Positions 19,945 to 29,435 of a stretch of DNA of 62,228 bases are shown here, in pieces. Numbering within the stretch: position 1 is the stretch's first letter; every line of letters starts with the position of its first letter. The notes beneath the pieces were generated by a model that ran no database searches, was not told where the DNA came from, and worked only from the letters and a program-made list of their open reading frames with translations. A program made the translations under genes and the position numbers. The stretch is from an uncultured Lachnospiraceae bacterium (GTDB lineage: Bacteria > Bacillota > Clostridia > Lachnospirales > Lachnospiraceae): contig CAJUQJ010000021.1 in the NCBI GenBank assembly GCA_910588215.1, positions 1 to 62,228 of the forward strand, given 5' to 3'.

Positions 19945-20063
19945 GGTTGAGTCAATTCTCTGATGAACAATTCAGTTCAACAAACTGAACAAGTTCAGTT
20001 AAAGTTTGTGCCGAAGTGTCACAAACTCCTTGAGTGTAGAGCAAAGTGCTTCGGAATGGAAGG
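19943..20063 (+). repeat. Dispersed SD-ending repeat, copy 2
   Basis: A 121-nt diverged copy beginning at the preceding stop codon and ending GGAATGGAAGG, four bases before the mod start codon. The hairpins with CTGAACAAGTTCAG and TTTGTG/CACAAA are kept; the fourth module is mostly deleted. Confidence 0.8.
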
Positions 20064-20067
20064 TATA

Positions 20068-22035
20068 ATGGATAAAATGAGAATGGAATCTATGGATATG
20101 GTTTCCAATAATGTAGCTAGGTTAGGGGAAATTTTCCCGAATTGTATTACAGAAGGTGTTGACAGGAATGGGAACAGAAGGCTGTCGGTCAATCTGGATG
20201 TGCTTAGACAGATGCTTTCAGAAGATATTCTGGAAGGGGAGGAAACATATGAGTTTACCTGGGTCGGCAAGAAAGCGTCAATAGTCGAGGCGAACAGACC
20301 GATCAGGAAAACATTAAGACCGGATATTGCGGAAAGTAAGAATTGGGATACAACAGAAAATCTGTATATCGAGGGAGATAACCTTGATGCGCTCAAATTG
20401 CTGCAGGAGAGCTACTTGAATGCGGTAAAGCTGATCTATATAGATCCGCCTTACAATACCGGGCATGATTTTGTCTATCCCGATTCTTTCATTATGGATA
20501 ATGAGGAATATGCAAACGGTACAGGCTATTTTGATGCGGACGGGAATGTCAACTTCAGCAGGGAAAACAGTGAGACCGCCGGAAAATACCATTCTGACTG
20601 GTGTTCTATGATATATGCAAGATTGATGTTGGCCCGCAGCCTTTTGACGGATGACGGTGTTATCCTGATCAATATGGATGAGAATGAGATCAGCAACCTG
20701 CAGAAGATATGCACGGAAGTTTTCGGTGAGGCCAATGATCTCGGCACTATAGTATGGGACAAGCGAAATCCTAAGGGAGACGCACGTGGAGTTTCGTATC
20801 AGCATGAGTATATTGTCGCGTACGCCAAAAGGAGGGCCGTGTTTACCGAAAAGTGCAAAATGCAAAGACCAAAGAAGAACGCTGAGACTATTCTTAAGAA
20901 AGCGGCGCAGCTGTTTTCCGGAGTAGGGGATACGTATTCTCTAGAAGATGCAAATAACGAGTTTTCGTCCTGGATCCGAATGCAAAACGATTTTAGCGGG
21001 GGAGAAAGAGCCTACAATAAGATCGACGAGAACGGAGATGTGTATCGTCCGGTATCGATGGCTTGGCCAAATAAGAAGAAGGCACCGGAGGACTACTTTG
21101 TGCCGCTGATACATCCGGTCACGGGAAAACCTTGTCCGGTTCCGGATAGAGGATGGAGAAATCCGGCAGCTACCATGAGAAAGATGATGGATGAGGGAAG
21201 GATCCTTTTCGGAAAAGACGAGACCACGATTCCGAACAGCAAATACCTGTTGAAGGATAATATGTATGAAAACATACCGTCCCTGTTGTATTTCGGTGGG
21301 AGCGATACGGAAATGCTCGCACAGATGAACATTCCGTTCGATACCCCGAAGGTGGTGAGCATATGCAAGGAACAGATCAAATCTTTTACTGGTGATAACG
21401 ATATTGTAATGGATTTCTTCTCCGGATCGGCAACGACTGCACATGCGACAATGCAGGCAAATGCAGAAGACGGGGCCGCCCGGAGATTCATTATGGTGCA
21501 GGTGCCGGAGAGTATCGCCGAGAACTCAGAGGCATACCGCCGGGGCTATAGAGATATCTGCCAGATCGGTAAAGACAGAATCAGGCGTGCAGGGGAGAAA
21601 ATAGATGCAGAGACGCACGCGGATATTGACTATGGCTTCCGTGTCCTGAAGGTGGATGAGAGCAATATGAACGATGTTTATTATGCTGCAGGAGATTACA
21701 CGCAGGACTTACTTTCTATGTTGGAGCCAAATATCAAGAGCGATCGTACCGATCTGGATCTCTTATTCGGCTGCCTTCTTGAGTGGGGACTGCCGCTGTC
21801 ATTACCTTATACATCGGAGAAGATCGAGGGATATATCGTACATACTTATAATCATGGAGACCTGATCGCCTGTTTCGATGAGAATATACCGGATTTGGTA
21901 ATAAGAACAGTTGCGAAGCGACAGCCGCGTCGTGCCGTCTTTCGGGATGCCGGGTTTAAGGACGATCCGTCGAAGATAAATGTGGGGGAAATATTTAAGA
22001 TGTTTGCGCCTGATACGCGGGTAAAAGTGATCTAG
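20068..22035 (+). CDS. Type III restriction-modification methyltransferase (Mod)
   Basis: An N6-adenine methyltransferase of the beta class, 655 residues, that gives both modification and target recognition for a type III system. Motif IV DPPYNTG begins at D126, and the S-adenosylmethionine motif FFSGSATTAH begins at F450; this order defines the beta class. The segment between is the target recognition domain. The N-terminal part carries the usual WxGK stretch (FTWVGKKASIVEANRPIR). The start at 20068 uses the AAGG at the end of the repeat copy; an upstream frame through the repeat is not credible as coding. The Res gene follows 12 nt downstream. Confidence 0.95.
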   Translation: MDKMRMESMDMVSNNVARLGEIFPNCITEGVDRNGNRRLSVNLDVLRQMLSEDILEGEETYEFTWVGKKASIVEANRPIRKTLRPDIAESKNWDTTENLYIEGDNLDALKLLQESYLNAVKLIYIDPPYNTGHDFVYPDSFIMDNEEYANGTGYFDADGNVNFSRENSETAGKYHSDWCSMIYARLMLARSLLTDDGVILINMDENEISNLQKICTEVFGEANDLGTIVWDKRNPKGDARGVSYQHEYIVAYAKRRAVFTEKCKMQRPKKNAETILKKAAQLFSGVGDTYSLEDANNEFSSWIRMQNDFSGGERAYNKIDENGDVYRPVSMAWPNKKKAPEDYFVPLIHPVTGKPCPVPDRGWRNPAATMRKMMDEGRILFGKDETTIPNSKYLLKDNMYENIPSLLYFGGSDTEMLAQMNIPFDTPKVVSICKEQIKSFTGDNDIVMDFFSGSATTAHATMQANAEDGAARRFIMVQVPESIAENSEAYRRGYRDICQIGKDRIRRAGEKIDAETHADIDYGFRVLKVDESNMNDVYYAAGDYTQDLLSMLEPNIKSDRTDLDLLFGCLLEWGLPLSLPYTSEKIEGYIVHTYNHGDLIACFDENIPDLVIRTVAKRQPRRAVFRDAGFKDDPSKINVGEIFKMFAPDTRVKVI

Positions 22036-22047
22036 GGGAGCGGCCGA

Positions 22048-25000
22048 ATGAGAATACAATATAAACAGCAGAAGTTCCAGGCTGATGCGGCAAAAGCAGT
22101 TGTCGATGTCTTTGCGGGGCAGCCGTATCTGACGCCGACTTACAGGATGGATAGAGGTTCCGGCTATATTCAGCAGAGCTTTACGGAGGATACGGATCTT
22201 ATCGGTTGGAGGAACCAGAGGATCGTGCCCGAACTAAACGACCGGTTGATCCTTCAGCAGCTGCAGAAGATCCAGCGCGCCAATCAGATCGCACCGTCAA
22301 ACAGGCTGGAAGGAAGAAGTACCGGGTATCACCTTACGGTTGAGATGGAGACGGGGGTCGGAAAGACGTACACTTATATTAAGACGATGTATGAGCTGAA
22401 CCGGGCTTACGGGTGGAGCAAATTCATAATCGTTGTCCCGAGCATTGCGATCCGTGAAGGGGTATATAGATCCCTGGAGATGACTCAGGAGCATTTTGCA
22501 GAGGAATATGGCAAAAAGATACGGTTCTTTATCTATAATTCTGCCCGTCTGACAGAGATTGACCGTTTTGCCTCGGACAGTTCGATCAATGTTATGATCA
22601 TCAATTCCCAGGCGTTCAACGCAAGGGGGAAGGATGCCAGAAGGATTTACATGAAGACGGACGAATTTCGTTCGCGCAGACCGATCGATATCATTGCGCA
22701 GACGAACCCGATCCTGATCATCGATGAGCCGCAGTCTGTGGAGGGGAAACAGACAAAGGAGAATCTGAAACAGTTTCATCCGATGATCACACTCCGTTAT
22801 TCAGCTACCCATAAGAGCGACAGCATCTACAATATGGTCTATCGTCTGGATGCCATGGAAGCATACAATAAACGACTGGTAAAGAAGATCGCGGTCAAAG
22901 GGATCGTGGAGAGTGGGAGCACGGCGACGGACGGCTACCTGTATTTGGAAAGCATAAACCTGTCGAAGAAAGACCCGACAGCCACGCTGCAGTTTGAGAG
23001 GAAGATGGCGAACGGTGCCGTGAAGAAAAAGAGCAGGATCGTAAGGGAAGGGGATGATCTTTATGAGCATTCCAATGGTCTTGAAGAGTACAGGAATGGA
23101 TTTGTAGTCAGCCGCATTGACGGTCGTGACGATTCCATAGAGTTCCTTAACGGCATCAGGATATATGCCGGTGACGTGGTCGGCGCGGTTGATGAAGACC
23201 AGCTGCGCAGGATCCAGATCCGCGAAACGATCCTGTCGCATCTGCAGCGGGAGAGGCAGCTGTTCTATAAAGGGATCAAGGTTCTGTCTTTATTTTTTAT
23301 CGATGAGGTGGCAAACTATCGTGAGTATGACGCCGCGGGGCAGCCGGTAAACGGAAAGTATGCCAGGATGTTTGAGGAAGAATATGAGGATATTCTGAAG
23401 AACATGCAGATGACTTCAGGGGAGGATGATCATAGCAGATACCTGCGGGCGATTCCGACAGGAAAGACGCACGCAGGATATTTCTCTGTTGACGGTAAGG
23501 GGAAGATGATCAACTCCCGGGCCGGGGGAAAAGAGGCGACTTGTGATGATGCCGGTGCATATGAACTGATCATGAAGAATAAGGAATTGCTTCTGGATCG
23601 TGATCCGAAGAAATCTCCGGTGCGCTTTATCTTTTCGCATTCAGCGCTGAGAGAGGGTTGGGATAACCCGAATGTATTCCAGATCTGTACGCTGAAGCAG
23701 AGCGGCAGTGAGGTCCGCAAGCGCCAGGAAGTGGGACGCGGACTCAGACTTTGCGTCGATCAGAACGGTGAACGGATGGATATGAATGTCCTGGGCAATG
23801 ATGTCCACAATGTCAATGTGCTGACGGTCATCGCGAGTGAGAGCTATGAGTCCTTCGCGAAGAGGCTTCAGGCAGAGATGGCCGAGGACGTGGCGGACAG
23901 ACCGAAGGCAGTTACCAAAGAGCTGTTTGCCGACCGTGTGGTGAAAGACGATCAGGGAAGGGAAGTCCTTATCACCGATGATATTGCCTCGGCGGTCTAT
24001 TTTGACTTGATCGTGAACGGATATATCAACAAATCGGGAGAGTTTACGGATAAATACTACGAAGACAAGGCAGACGGAAAGATCAGGATCGCGGAGGAAG
24101 CGAAGGGCATTGCGTCCGCAGTCATTGAGATCATGGAGGCAATCTATGACAGTAAGGCATTATGGCCTGAGAATGCCCGCAGCAATAATGTGGAACTGCA
24201 GCTGGATGATGAGAAGTTGAACAGCAAAGAGTTCCGGGCATTGTGGTCTAAGATCAATAAGAAGTCTGTTTATGTGGTGGATTTTGACACGGACGAACTG
24301 ATAAGGGAGTCCGTCGCCTTGCTTAATGCCAAGCTTCGCGTGGCAAAGATATATTTCCGGGTAGAGACCGGTGCAATGGATTCTGTCAAGTCAAGGGAAG
24401 ATCTGGCTGCAGGTACTTCCTTTGCGAAAAAGGAATCCGCAAGCTACCGTATGTCTGCAGCGCTTCATTCCAACGTGAAATACGATCTGATCGGAAAGCT
24501 GGTGGATGCGACAGGACTTACCCGTAAGACAGTCATCGCGATCTTGCAAGGGATAAGACCTGCGGTATTTGATCAATTCAAAGATAACCCGGAGGAATTC
24601 ATTGCCAGGGCGGCGCAGCTTATCAATGAGCAGAAAGCAGCCGCGGTCATCGAGCATATTACCTATGATGTGTTGGATGAGCAGTACGGAATGGATATCT
24701 TTACAAAGCATACGCTCAAAGGCCGGCTGGGAGTCAATGCGATGAAAGCAAAGAAGCATCTGTACGATCATATCGTATATGATTCTTCCAGGGAACGTGA
24801 CTTCGCGACAGAATTGGACACCAACACAGATGTGGCGGTATATGTGAAGCTGCCGGACGGATTCTCTATCTCGACACCAGTTGGACAGTATGTGCCGGAT
24901 TGGGCGATCGCGTTCTATGAGGACCATGTGAAGCATGTTTACTTTGTGGCGGAAACGAAAGGATCTGCGAATTCCATGCCGTTGAGAAGGATGGAAGAAT

Positions 25001-25107
25001 CGAAGATCCATTGTGCGAGAGAACACTTCAGGGCCGTTTCCGATGGAAGTGTCGTCTATGATGTGGTAGACAGCTATGCAGCGCTGATGCAGAGGATCAT
25101 GCAATGA
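22048..25107 (+). CDS. Type III restriction enzyme subunit (Res)
   Basis: The helicase-nuclease subunit, 1019 residues, that cuts DNA after ATP-dependent communication between two unmodified sites. Walker A is ETGVGKTYTY (K106), motif II is DEPQ at 226-229, and motif VI is QEVGRGLRL near 565. The C-terminal nuclease has PDWAI (D951) and AETKG (E969, K971), the EcoP15I-type PD-(D/E)XK signature. All key residues are present and the frame is open, so the system looks functional. The start at 22048 has GGGGAG upstream. It is cotranscribed with mod. Confidence 0.95.
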   Translation: MRIQYKQQKFQADAAKAVVDVFAGQPYLTPTYRMDRGSGYIQQSFTEDTDLIGWRNQRIVPELNDRLILQQLQKIQRANQIAPSNRLEGRSTGYHLTVEMETGVGKTYTYIKTMYELNRAYGWSKFIIVVPSIAIREGVYRSLEMTQEHFAEEYGKKIRFFIYNSARLTEIDRFASDSSINVMIINSQAFNARGKDARRIYMKTDEFRSRRPIDIIAQTNPILIIDEPQSVEGKQTKENLKQFHPMITLRYSATHKSDSIYNMVYRLDAMEAYNKRLVKKIAVKGIVESGSTATDGYLYLESINLSKKDPTATLQFERKMANGAVKKKSRIVREGDDLYEHSNGLEEYRNGFVVSRIDGRDDSIEFLNGIRIYAGDVVGAVDEDQLRRIQIRETILSHLQRERQLFYKGIKVLSLFFIDEVANYREYDAAGQPVNGKYARMFEEEYEDILKNMQMTSGEDDHSRYLRAIPTGKTHAGYFSVDGKGKMINSRAGGKEATCDDAGAYELIMKNKELLLDRDPKKSPVRFIFSHSALREGWDNPNVFQICTLKQSGSEVRKRQEVGRGLRLCVDQNGERMDMNVLGNDVHNVNVLTVIASESYESFAKRLQAEMAEDVADRPKAVTKELFADRVVKDDQGREVLITDDIASAVYFDLIVNGYINKSGEFTDKYYEDKADGKIRIAEEAKGIASAVIEIMEAIYDSKALWPENARSNNVELQLDDEKLNSKEFRALWSKINKKSVYVVDFDTDELIRESVALLNAKLRVAKIYFRVETGAMDSVKSREDLAAGTSFAKKESASYRMSAALHSNVKYDLIGKLVDATGLTRKTVIAILQGIRPAVFDQFKDNPEEFIARAAQLINEQKAAAVIEHITYDVLDEQYGMDIFTKHTLKGRLGVNAMKAKKHLYDHIVYDSSRERDFATELDTNTDVAVYVKLPDGFSISTPVGQYVPDWAIAFYEDHVKHVYFVAETKGSANSMPLRRMEESKIHCAREHFRAVSDGSVVYDVVDSYAALMQRIMQ

Positions 25108-25111
25108 TCTG

Positions 25112-25960
25112 TCATCGGGGCGCGCTGCCAAACAGATCCAAAATACTGTTATAGGCCAGGGCTGCTGTCAAGGAGGAGGCAGGATTTTTCGGCAGAGGCA
25201 AATGAGAGGCATTGGGAGTGCCGCTAGTCAGGAAGCAATGCTGGCGTCTGAGGCTTATATATTGCTGTCTGGCGTATTCCTCGCGTAAGACGGCGCGCTT
25301 GGCAGCGTCTCTTTTCATCTCTCGCTCCACCTGTTCCTTCATCAGTTTTTTCATACGTTTGTGACGTTTGATCCACCAGTCCTCCACGTCATCGTCATCA
25401 TCGTCATCGTCAGGCCGGCTGCCTTTCAGGGCGGATTTGCTAAAGCCATCTCCACGGTGTTCTTCTATCGAAGCACCGAAACGCTCAAATATAACGCTGC
25501 CTTCGTTGTTCCCCCAGCCGAAGAACGGATTGCGCACAGACCTGTCCTCTACGAAATAGCCTAGGATCCATGCTTCATAATCCGGATCCTTCCGCATCTG
25601 TTCCCAACCCTTATCGGAGATAGAGATAGACGTCGTGTCGTTGACCCTCGTAGGATCATAGGGGATCGTATTAAGCAGGGCGTAGAACCAGGCCTGATAT
25701 TCTGCCATTGTCATAGTTTCGGTAGAGATTCCGCCACTGTTTTTTTCACGCACTGTTCTGCCGGCCCTAAGCTGTTGGTCCACATGGCGGGCACGATCAG
25801 GATGTCTTCTTTTATATTCGTCTACTACACTTTCCAGTACGAGTTTTTTAAAGTTGTCTGTGGTATTGCTTGCTTTCCCGGCATTATCTGCGGAAAATCC
25901 TGAGGAGTGTTCTATTTGTGCTGTATGATGATTGAGGACGGCTGTGTATGTTATACTCAT
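25112..25960 (-). CDS. Uncharacterised Clostridia protein with Asp-rich linker
   Basis: A 282-residue protein of a type often seen, unnamed, in Lachnospiraceae and Bacilli: a core with TMTMAEYQAWFYALLNTIP, then SISISDKGWEQMRKDPDYEAWIL and NPFFGWGNNEGSVIFERFGAS. The recall of that family is from memory. After the core come eight Asp in a row, a Trp pair and a strongly basic helix (RHKRMKKLMKEQVEREMKR), then a neutral tail. No signal peptide or membrane segment. GGAGAAG lies six bases before the ATG at 25960. It is transcribed against res and ends five bases from its stop. Function unknown. Confidence 0.75.
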   Translation of the reverse strand: MSITYTAVLNHHTAQIEHSSGFSADNAGKASNTTDNFKKLVLESVVDEYKRRHPDRARHVDQQLRAGRTVREKNSGGISTETMTMAEYQAWFYALLNTIPYDPTRVNDTTSISISDKGWEQMRKDPDYEAWILGYFVEDRSVRNPFFGWGNNEGSVIFERFGASIEEHRGDGFSKSALKGSRPDDDDDDDDVEDWWIKRHKRMKKLMKEQVEREMKRDAAKRAVLREEYARQQYISLRRQHCFLTSGTPNASHLPLPKNPASSLTAALAYNSILDLFGSAPR

Positions 25961-26122
25961 GATCTTCTCCGTTTCTGAGGCATGGTCTCTTGGGATCTTA
26001 CCTGCATTTTCTTCTTGTTATTTTTCTCGTCAGAAATGGGCGGAATATACAGGGAAAAGCCGTGAAATGAGAGTTCTGTGTCATGAATTGACAAAAGAGA
26101 AGAAAATGTGTTATGTAAACCC

Positions 26123-26151
26123 TTGACAACCTTTTCCAGAACCGCTAGAAT
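26123..26151 (+). promoter_or_regulatory. Promoter of the transglutaminase-like gene
   Basis: TTGACA at 26123-26128 and TAGAAT at 26146-26151, spacing 17. The start codon is at 26233. Confidence 0.75.
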
Positions 26152-26232
26152 TTTACAAGAATACGGAAGAAAAGACTGTACAAGGACAAAGTCGGACCTT
26201 CCGAAGAAGAACATATAAATGAGGTAAGATCC

Positions 26233-29200
26233 ATGAGACGAAAGAGAATTCTGGCGGCCGTATTGGCTGCAGCGCTGGTGGTACCCGTTAGTCTGACGGG
26301 AGTTGGCAGCGTTGCAAATGCTGAGAACGGGAAGCAAGACAGGTACTATTATGAGCAGCTGGAGACTGATGCGAAGGGCATCTACGATGCCATGTATGAG
26401 ATGTACGAGAAAGAGATCTTCATGACAGGGACTCAGGAATATGATCTGGTGGCGAACGGCCATATAACAAGCGATCAGCTTGCGGCCTACGGCGGGAAGC
26501 AGGAGGCGGTGCTGAAGGTGTTCGGTGCTGCGAGGGATGCCTTTTATGCGGACTATCCCGACATTTTCTATGTGGACTTCTCTAACTTGTCCATAAATGT
26601 AACGGAGAAGACGATAGCAGCCCCCAGTGTGTCGGAGAATGATACGATTGTGTACGGAGCTTCACTGGGAACCGGAAGAACGGATACCTATTATGTACAG
26701 GGATTCGGCGATCAGGCACAGGTAGAGAAAGCGGTCGGTGAGCATGAGAAGAAGATCGATGCGATCGTGCAGGGAGCAAGAAGTAAGTCGCAGTCAGTAC
26801 GGGAACAGGTGGCCTATGTAAATAATGCCATTATCGATAATACGGTCTATAAACTTGACACAAACTGCAGTCCCGGCAATAGCGGGCATGTGAGGACTTC
26901 TTATGGTGCGCTGGTGAAGGGGGAGAGTCTGTGTGAAGGATACGCGAGAGCGGTCAAGGTAGTACTGGACGAACTGGGGATCAGAAGCGTGTTGGTACAG
27001 GGAAGCTATCGGGCGCCGGATGGCAGTGATAACCTTCATATGTGGAATTATGTACAGGTTGACGGGAAATGGTATGGGTTGGATGCTACCGCCAATGACG
27101 GGATGAAGGGAGGTGCGGATCGCGAGAAGTACTTATTGGCAGAGAAGGCGGTGATGGAGAAGAATCATATCCCGGATGGCATTATGTCGGGAGCGGGTTT
27201 TCGTTTTACTTATCCGCAGCTTGCGGGAGTCGATACGTCGGACGAAGAAGGACCGGACAGTCAGGAGTATAAGACGATCTTTGAGGAAAGCGAATTTCTT
27301 GTGCAATATCGGGACGGCACTGAATCGGAAGGGGATGTCGGCATATTTAAAGTCAGCTATAAGGGCATGGGATATCAGGAAGCTGTTGATCGGGAAGGCG
27401 TATATATGCTTACTCGTTTTTACCAATATATGCCAGCTACCGATACTTATAAGGTCGGTGATTGGGGGTATTCGGATCCCAAACCATTTATGATGCCACA
27501 ATTGAAAGAAGCCCTGCTCATAGCGAATGGAAACAGCAGATATATTGAGTTTGCCATTACGAAGAAAGAGCCGGTCGGCCCCTTGTATGGAACAGATCTG
27601 ACAGCGGAGGAACTGAAAAGGAACTGGACGTTCCAGGGGACTGAGAGCGATTTTCTCGTATCTACAGGAAAGCTGGATAATCCCAAAGGAACTTTTGTGC
27701 CGGCTCCTTTTGCAAGGAAGCTTACGCCGAGTAATACCGGATATCTTTCTATGGGCAAAAAACATCATATAACGGCAGTATATAATGAAACGTTGAAAGA
27801 GATCGACGGGCAGTCTGCCGGCTATAAACTTACGGTGAAGGATGGCTGGAGTGCAGAGGAAAACAGCAAGATTGAAAATTTTAAATGGGATGGAGACCGT
27901 ACGATAGAATTTGATTTTACGCCCAGCAGAATGCTTGCGGATAATTATGCCGGCTATATTATACAGGTTACGGGATTACAGGGAGCGGAGAGCTTGAAGG
28001 CACCGGACAGCTTTCGCTATGATGTGAAGAAGAGGATCGCCATCTGTGCTTACCGCCCGGAGGGGATCGATCTGACGCTGGGCGGAAAGCCGGTATTGTT
28101 GGAGGAAGGAGATCTTTCTTATAACGATTGGCAGACTGAGGACGGGAAGAAACTTACCGATGTGGTGGATAAAATAAAGCTGGTGGCAACGAAGCCGGTG
28201 CTGGAGAGTGAGCAGCCGGCAAAACAGGGCGATCAGATGCTGGATGAGATCAAAGACCAGCTGGAGCCGGGAACTACGATCACAGAGAGCGCTACTTTTG
28301 ATATCAGACTTCAGCACTGTAATCATTATATTATTCAGACCGGAAACAGTGTCAGACTTTTTATCGGTTTTCCGGAAGGATTCAGCCCGGAGCAGGTGGG
28401 AGTTACATATAAAGCCTACCACTTCAGAACCGATGAGAATGGGAAACTTGTTGCCGAGGAGATCAGCTGTGTTGTGACAGATGTAGGGCTGATGATTACC
28501 TGTGATGCGTTCAGTCCCTTTGCTATTGTCGGAGTGCAGGATTCGACGGGAGCGCCGCCGGTGGCACAGAGGCTGCTTGTCATGAACTCCAAGGGCGGGG
28601 AAGTGACGATAGAGAATAACAATGGTGACAAAATATGTGAGTTGACGGGGAAAGAGGATGCCAGGACGATCGCCATCAAGGCGAAAGATGGCTACTCCAT
28701 AAGTAAGATCTACCTGTCAGATATCGGAGAACAGAAGATAACAAATACTAAGTCCATGCAGCTTACACTCAAATATGAGGATTTGGCGGGCTGTAATAAT
28801 ATCCTGGATGTAACCTTTGCGGAGGAGAAGCAGGAGGAGCCGACGGAGCCGGAGAAGCCAAATCCGGAGAAACCAAAGCCGAGTAAGCCGAGCAACCCCA
28901 AGCCAAATAAACCAACACCGGATAAACCGCAGCAGGAGACGACGCCGACACAGAAAGATCCGTCCACGAATACGAATTCTGCCGGGACGCAGCAGCAGAA
29001 CAATGCAGCTTCCGGAAGTTCCGGAAACAGTGCAGGCAGCGCTTCCGAAAGCAGTAAGCAGTCGGCATCCGGTACGGATAAGATAATGGCGGTGCAGGAA
29101 CCGTCTACATCATCGCTTCCTGGAAAGGATGACGCAGATGGCACCGAAGGCGGCACGGCGCCGTCACCTTACGACCAGAGGGCAGAAACGGTGGCAGAGA

Positions 29201-29427
29201 CAAGCTCAGAGAGTGAAGAACAGCTGACGGCACCGAATACGGAGGATGACGCCGCGCCGGAAGGCAGTGATGATGCCGCACCGGAAAGCAGTGATGACGG
29301 CGAAGCCGGTGAGGGATCAAGGATGAGAGATATTTTCTGGACGATCTTGCTCTCGATGGCAGGTGCTGGCATTATCGTCGGCGGTATTGCAGCTTATGTG
29401 AGAGTTAGAAGGAACTGGGAGGAGTGA
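26233..29427 (+). CDS. Cell-surface transglutaminase-like protein
   Basis: A 1064-residue exported and anchored protein. A signal peptide (RRKRILAAVLAAALVVPV, cut after SVANA) is followed by a transglutaminase-core domain: Cys234 in GESLCEGYARAVK, His269 in LHMWNYV and Asp284 in YGLDATAND form the expected triad. The middle has several beta-rich, Ig-like stretches. From about residue 865 there is a Pro/Lys-rich wall-spanning stretch, then Ser/Asn- and Asp/Glu-rich low complexity. A C-terminal membrane helix (ILLSMAGAGIIVGGIAAYV) and RVRRNWEE anchor it; there is no LPXTG sorting signal. Such proteins may be proteases or cross-linkers; the substrate is unknown. The start follows GAGG weakly and has its own promoter at 26123. 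Confidence 0.85.
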   Translation: MRRKRILAAVLAAALVVPVSLTGVGSVANAENGKQDRYYYEQLETDAKGIYDAMYEMYEKEIFMTGTQEYDLVANGHITSDQLAAYGGKQEAVLKVFGAARDAFYADYPDIFYVDFSNLSINVTEKTIAAPSVSENDTIVYGASLGTGRTDTYYVQGFGDQAQVEKAVGEHEKKIDAIVQGARSKSQSVREQVAYVNNAIIDNTVYKLDTNCSPGNSGHVRTSYGALVKGESLCEGYARAVKVVLDELGIRSVLVQGSYRAPDGSDNLHMWNYVQVDGKWYGLDATANDGMKGGADREKYLLAEKAVMEKNHIPDGIMSGAGFRFTYPQLAGVDTSDEEGPDSQEYKTIFEESEFLVQYRDGTESEGDVGIFKVSYKGMGYQEAVDREGVYMLTRFYQYMPATDTYKVGDWGYSDPKPFMMPQLKEALLIANGNSRYIEFAITKKEPVGPLYGTDLTAEELKRNWTFQGTESDFLVSTGKLDNPKGTFVPAPFARKLTPSNTGYLSMGKKHHITAVYNETLKEIDGQSAGYKLTVKDGWSAEENSKIENFKWDGDRTIEFDFTPSRMLADNYAGYIIQVTGLQGAESLKAPDSFRYDVKKRIAICAYRPEGIDLTLGGKPVLLEEGDLSYNDWQTEDGKKLTDVVDKIKLVATKPVLESEQPAKQGDQMLDEIKDQLEPGTTITESATFDIRLQHCNHYIIQTGNSVRLFIGFPEGFSPEQVGVTYKAYHFRTDENGKLVAEEISCVVTDVGLMITCDAFSPFAIVGVQDSTGAPPVAQRLLVMNSKGGEVTIENNNGDKICELTGKEDARTIAIKAKDGYSISKIYLSDIGEQKITNTKSMQLTLKYEDLAGCNNILDVTFAEEKQEEPTEPEKPNPEKPKPSKPSNPKPNKPTPDKPQQETTPTQKDPSTNTNSAGTQQQNNAASGSSGNSAGSASESSKQSASGTDKIMAVQEPSTSSLPGKDDADGTEGGTAPSPYDQRAETVAETSSESEEQLTAPNTEDDAAPEGSDDAAPESSDDGEAGEGSRMRDIFWTILLSMAGAGIIVGGIAAYVRVRRNWEE

Positions 29428-29435
29428 TCCGGTTT

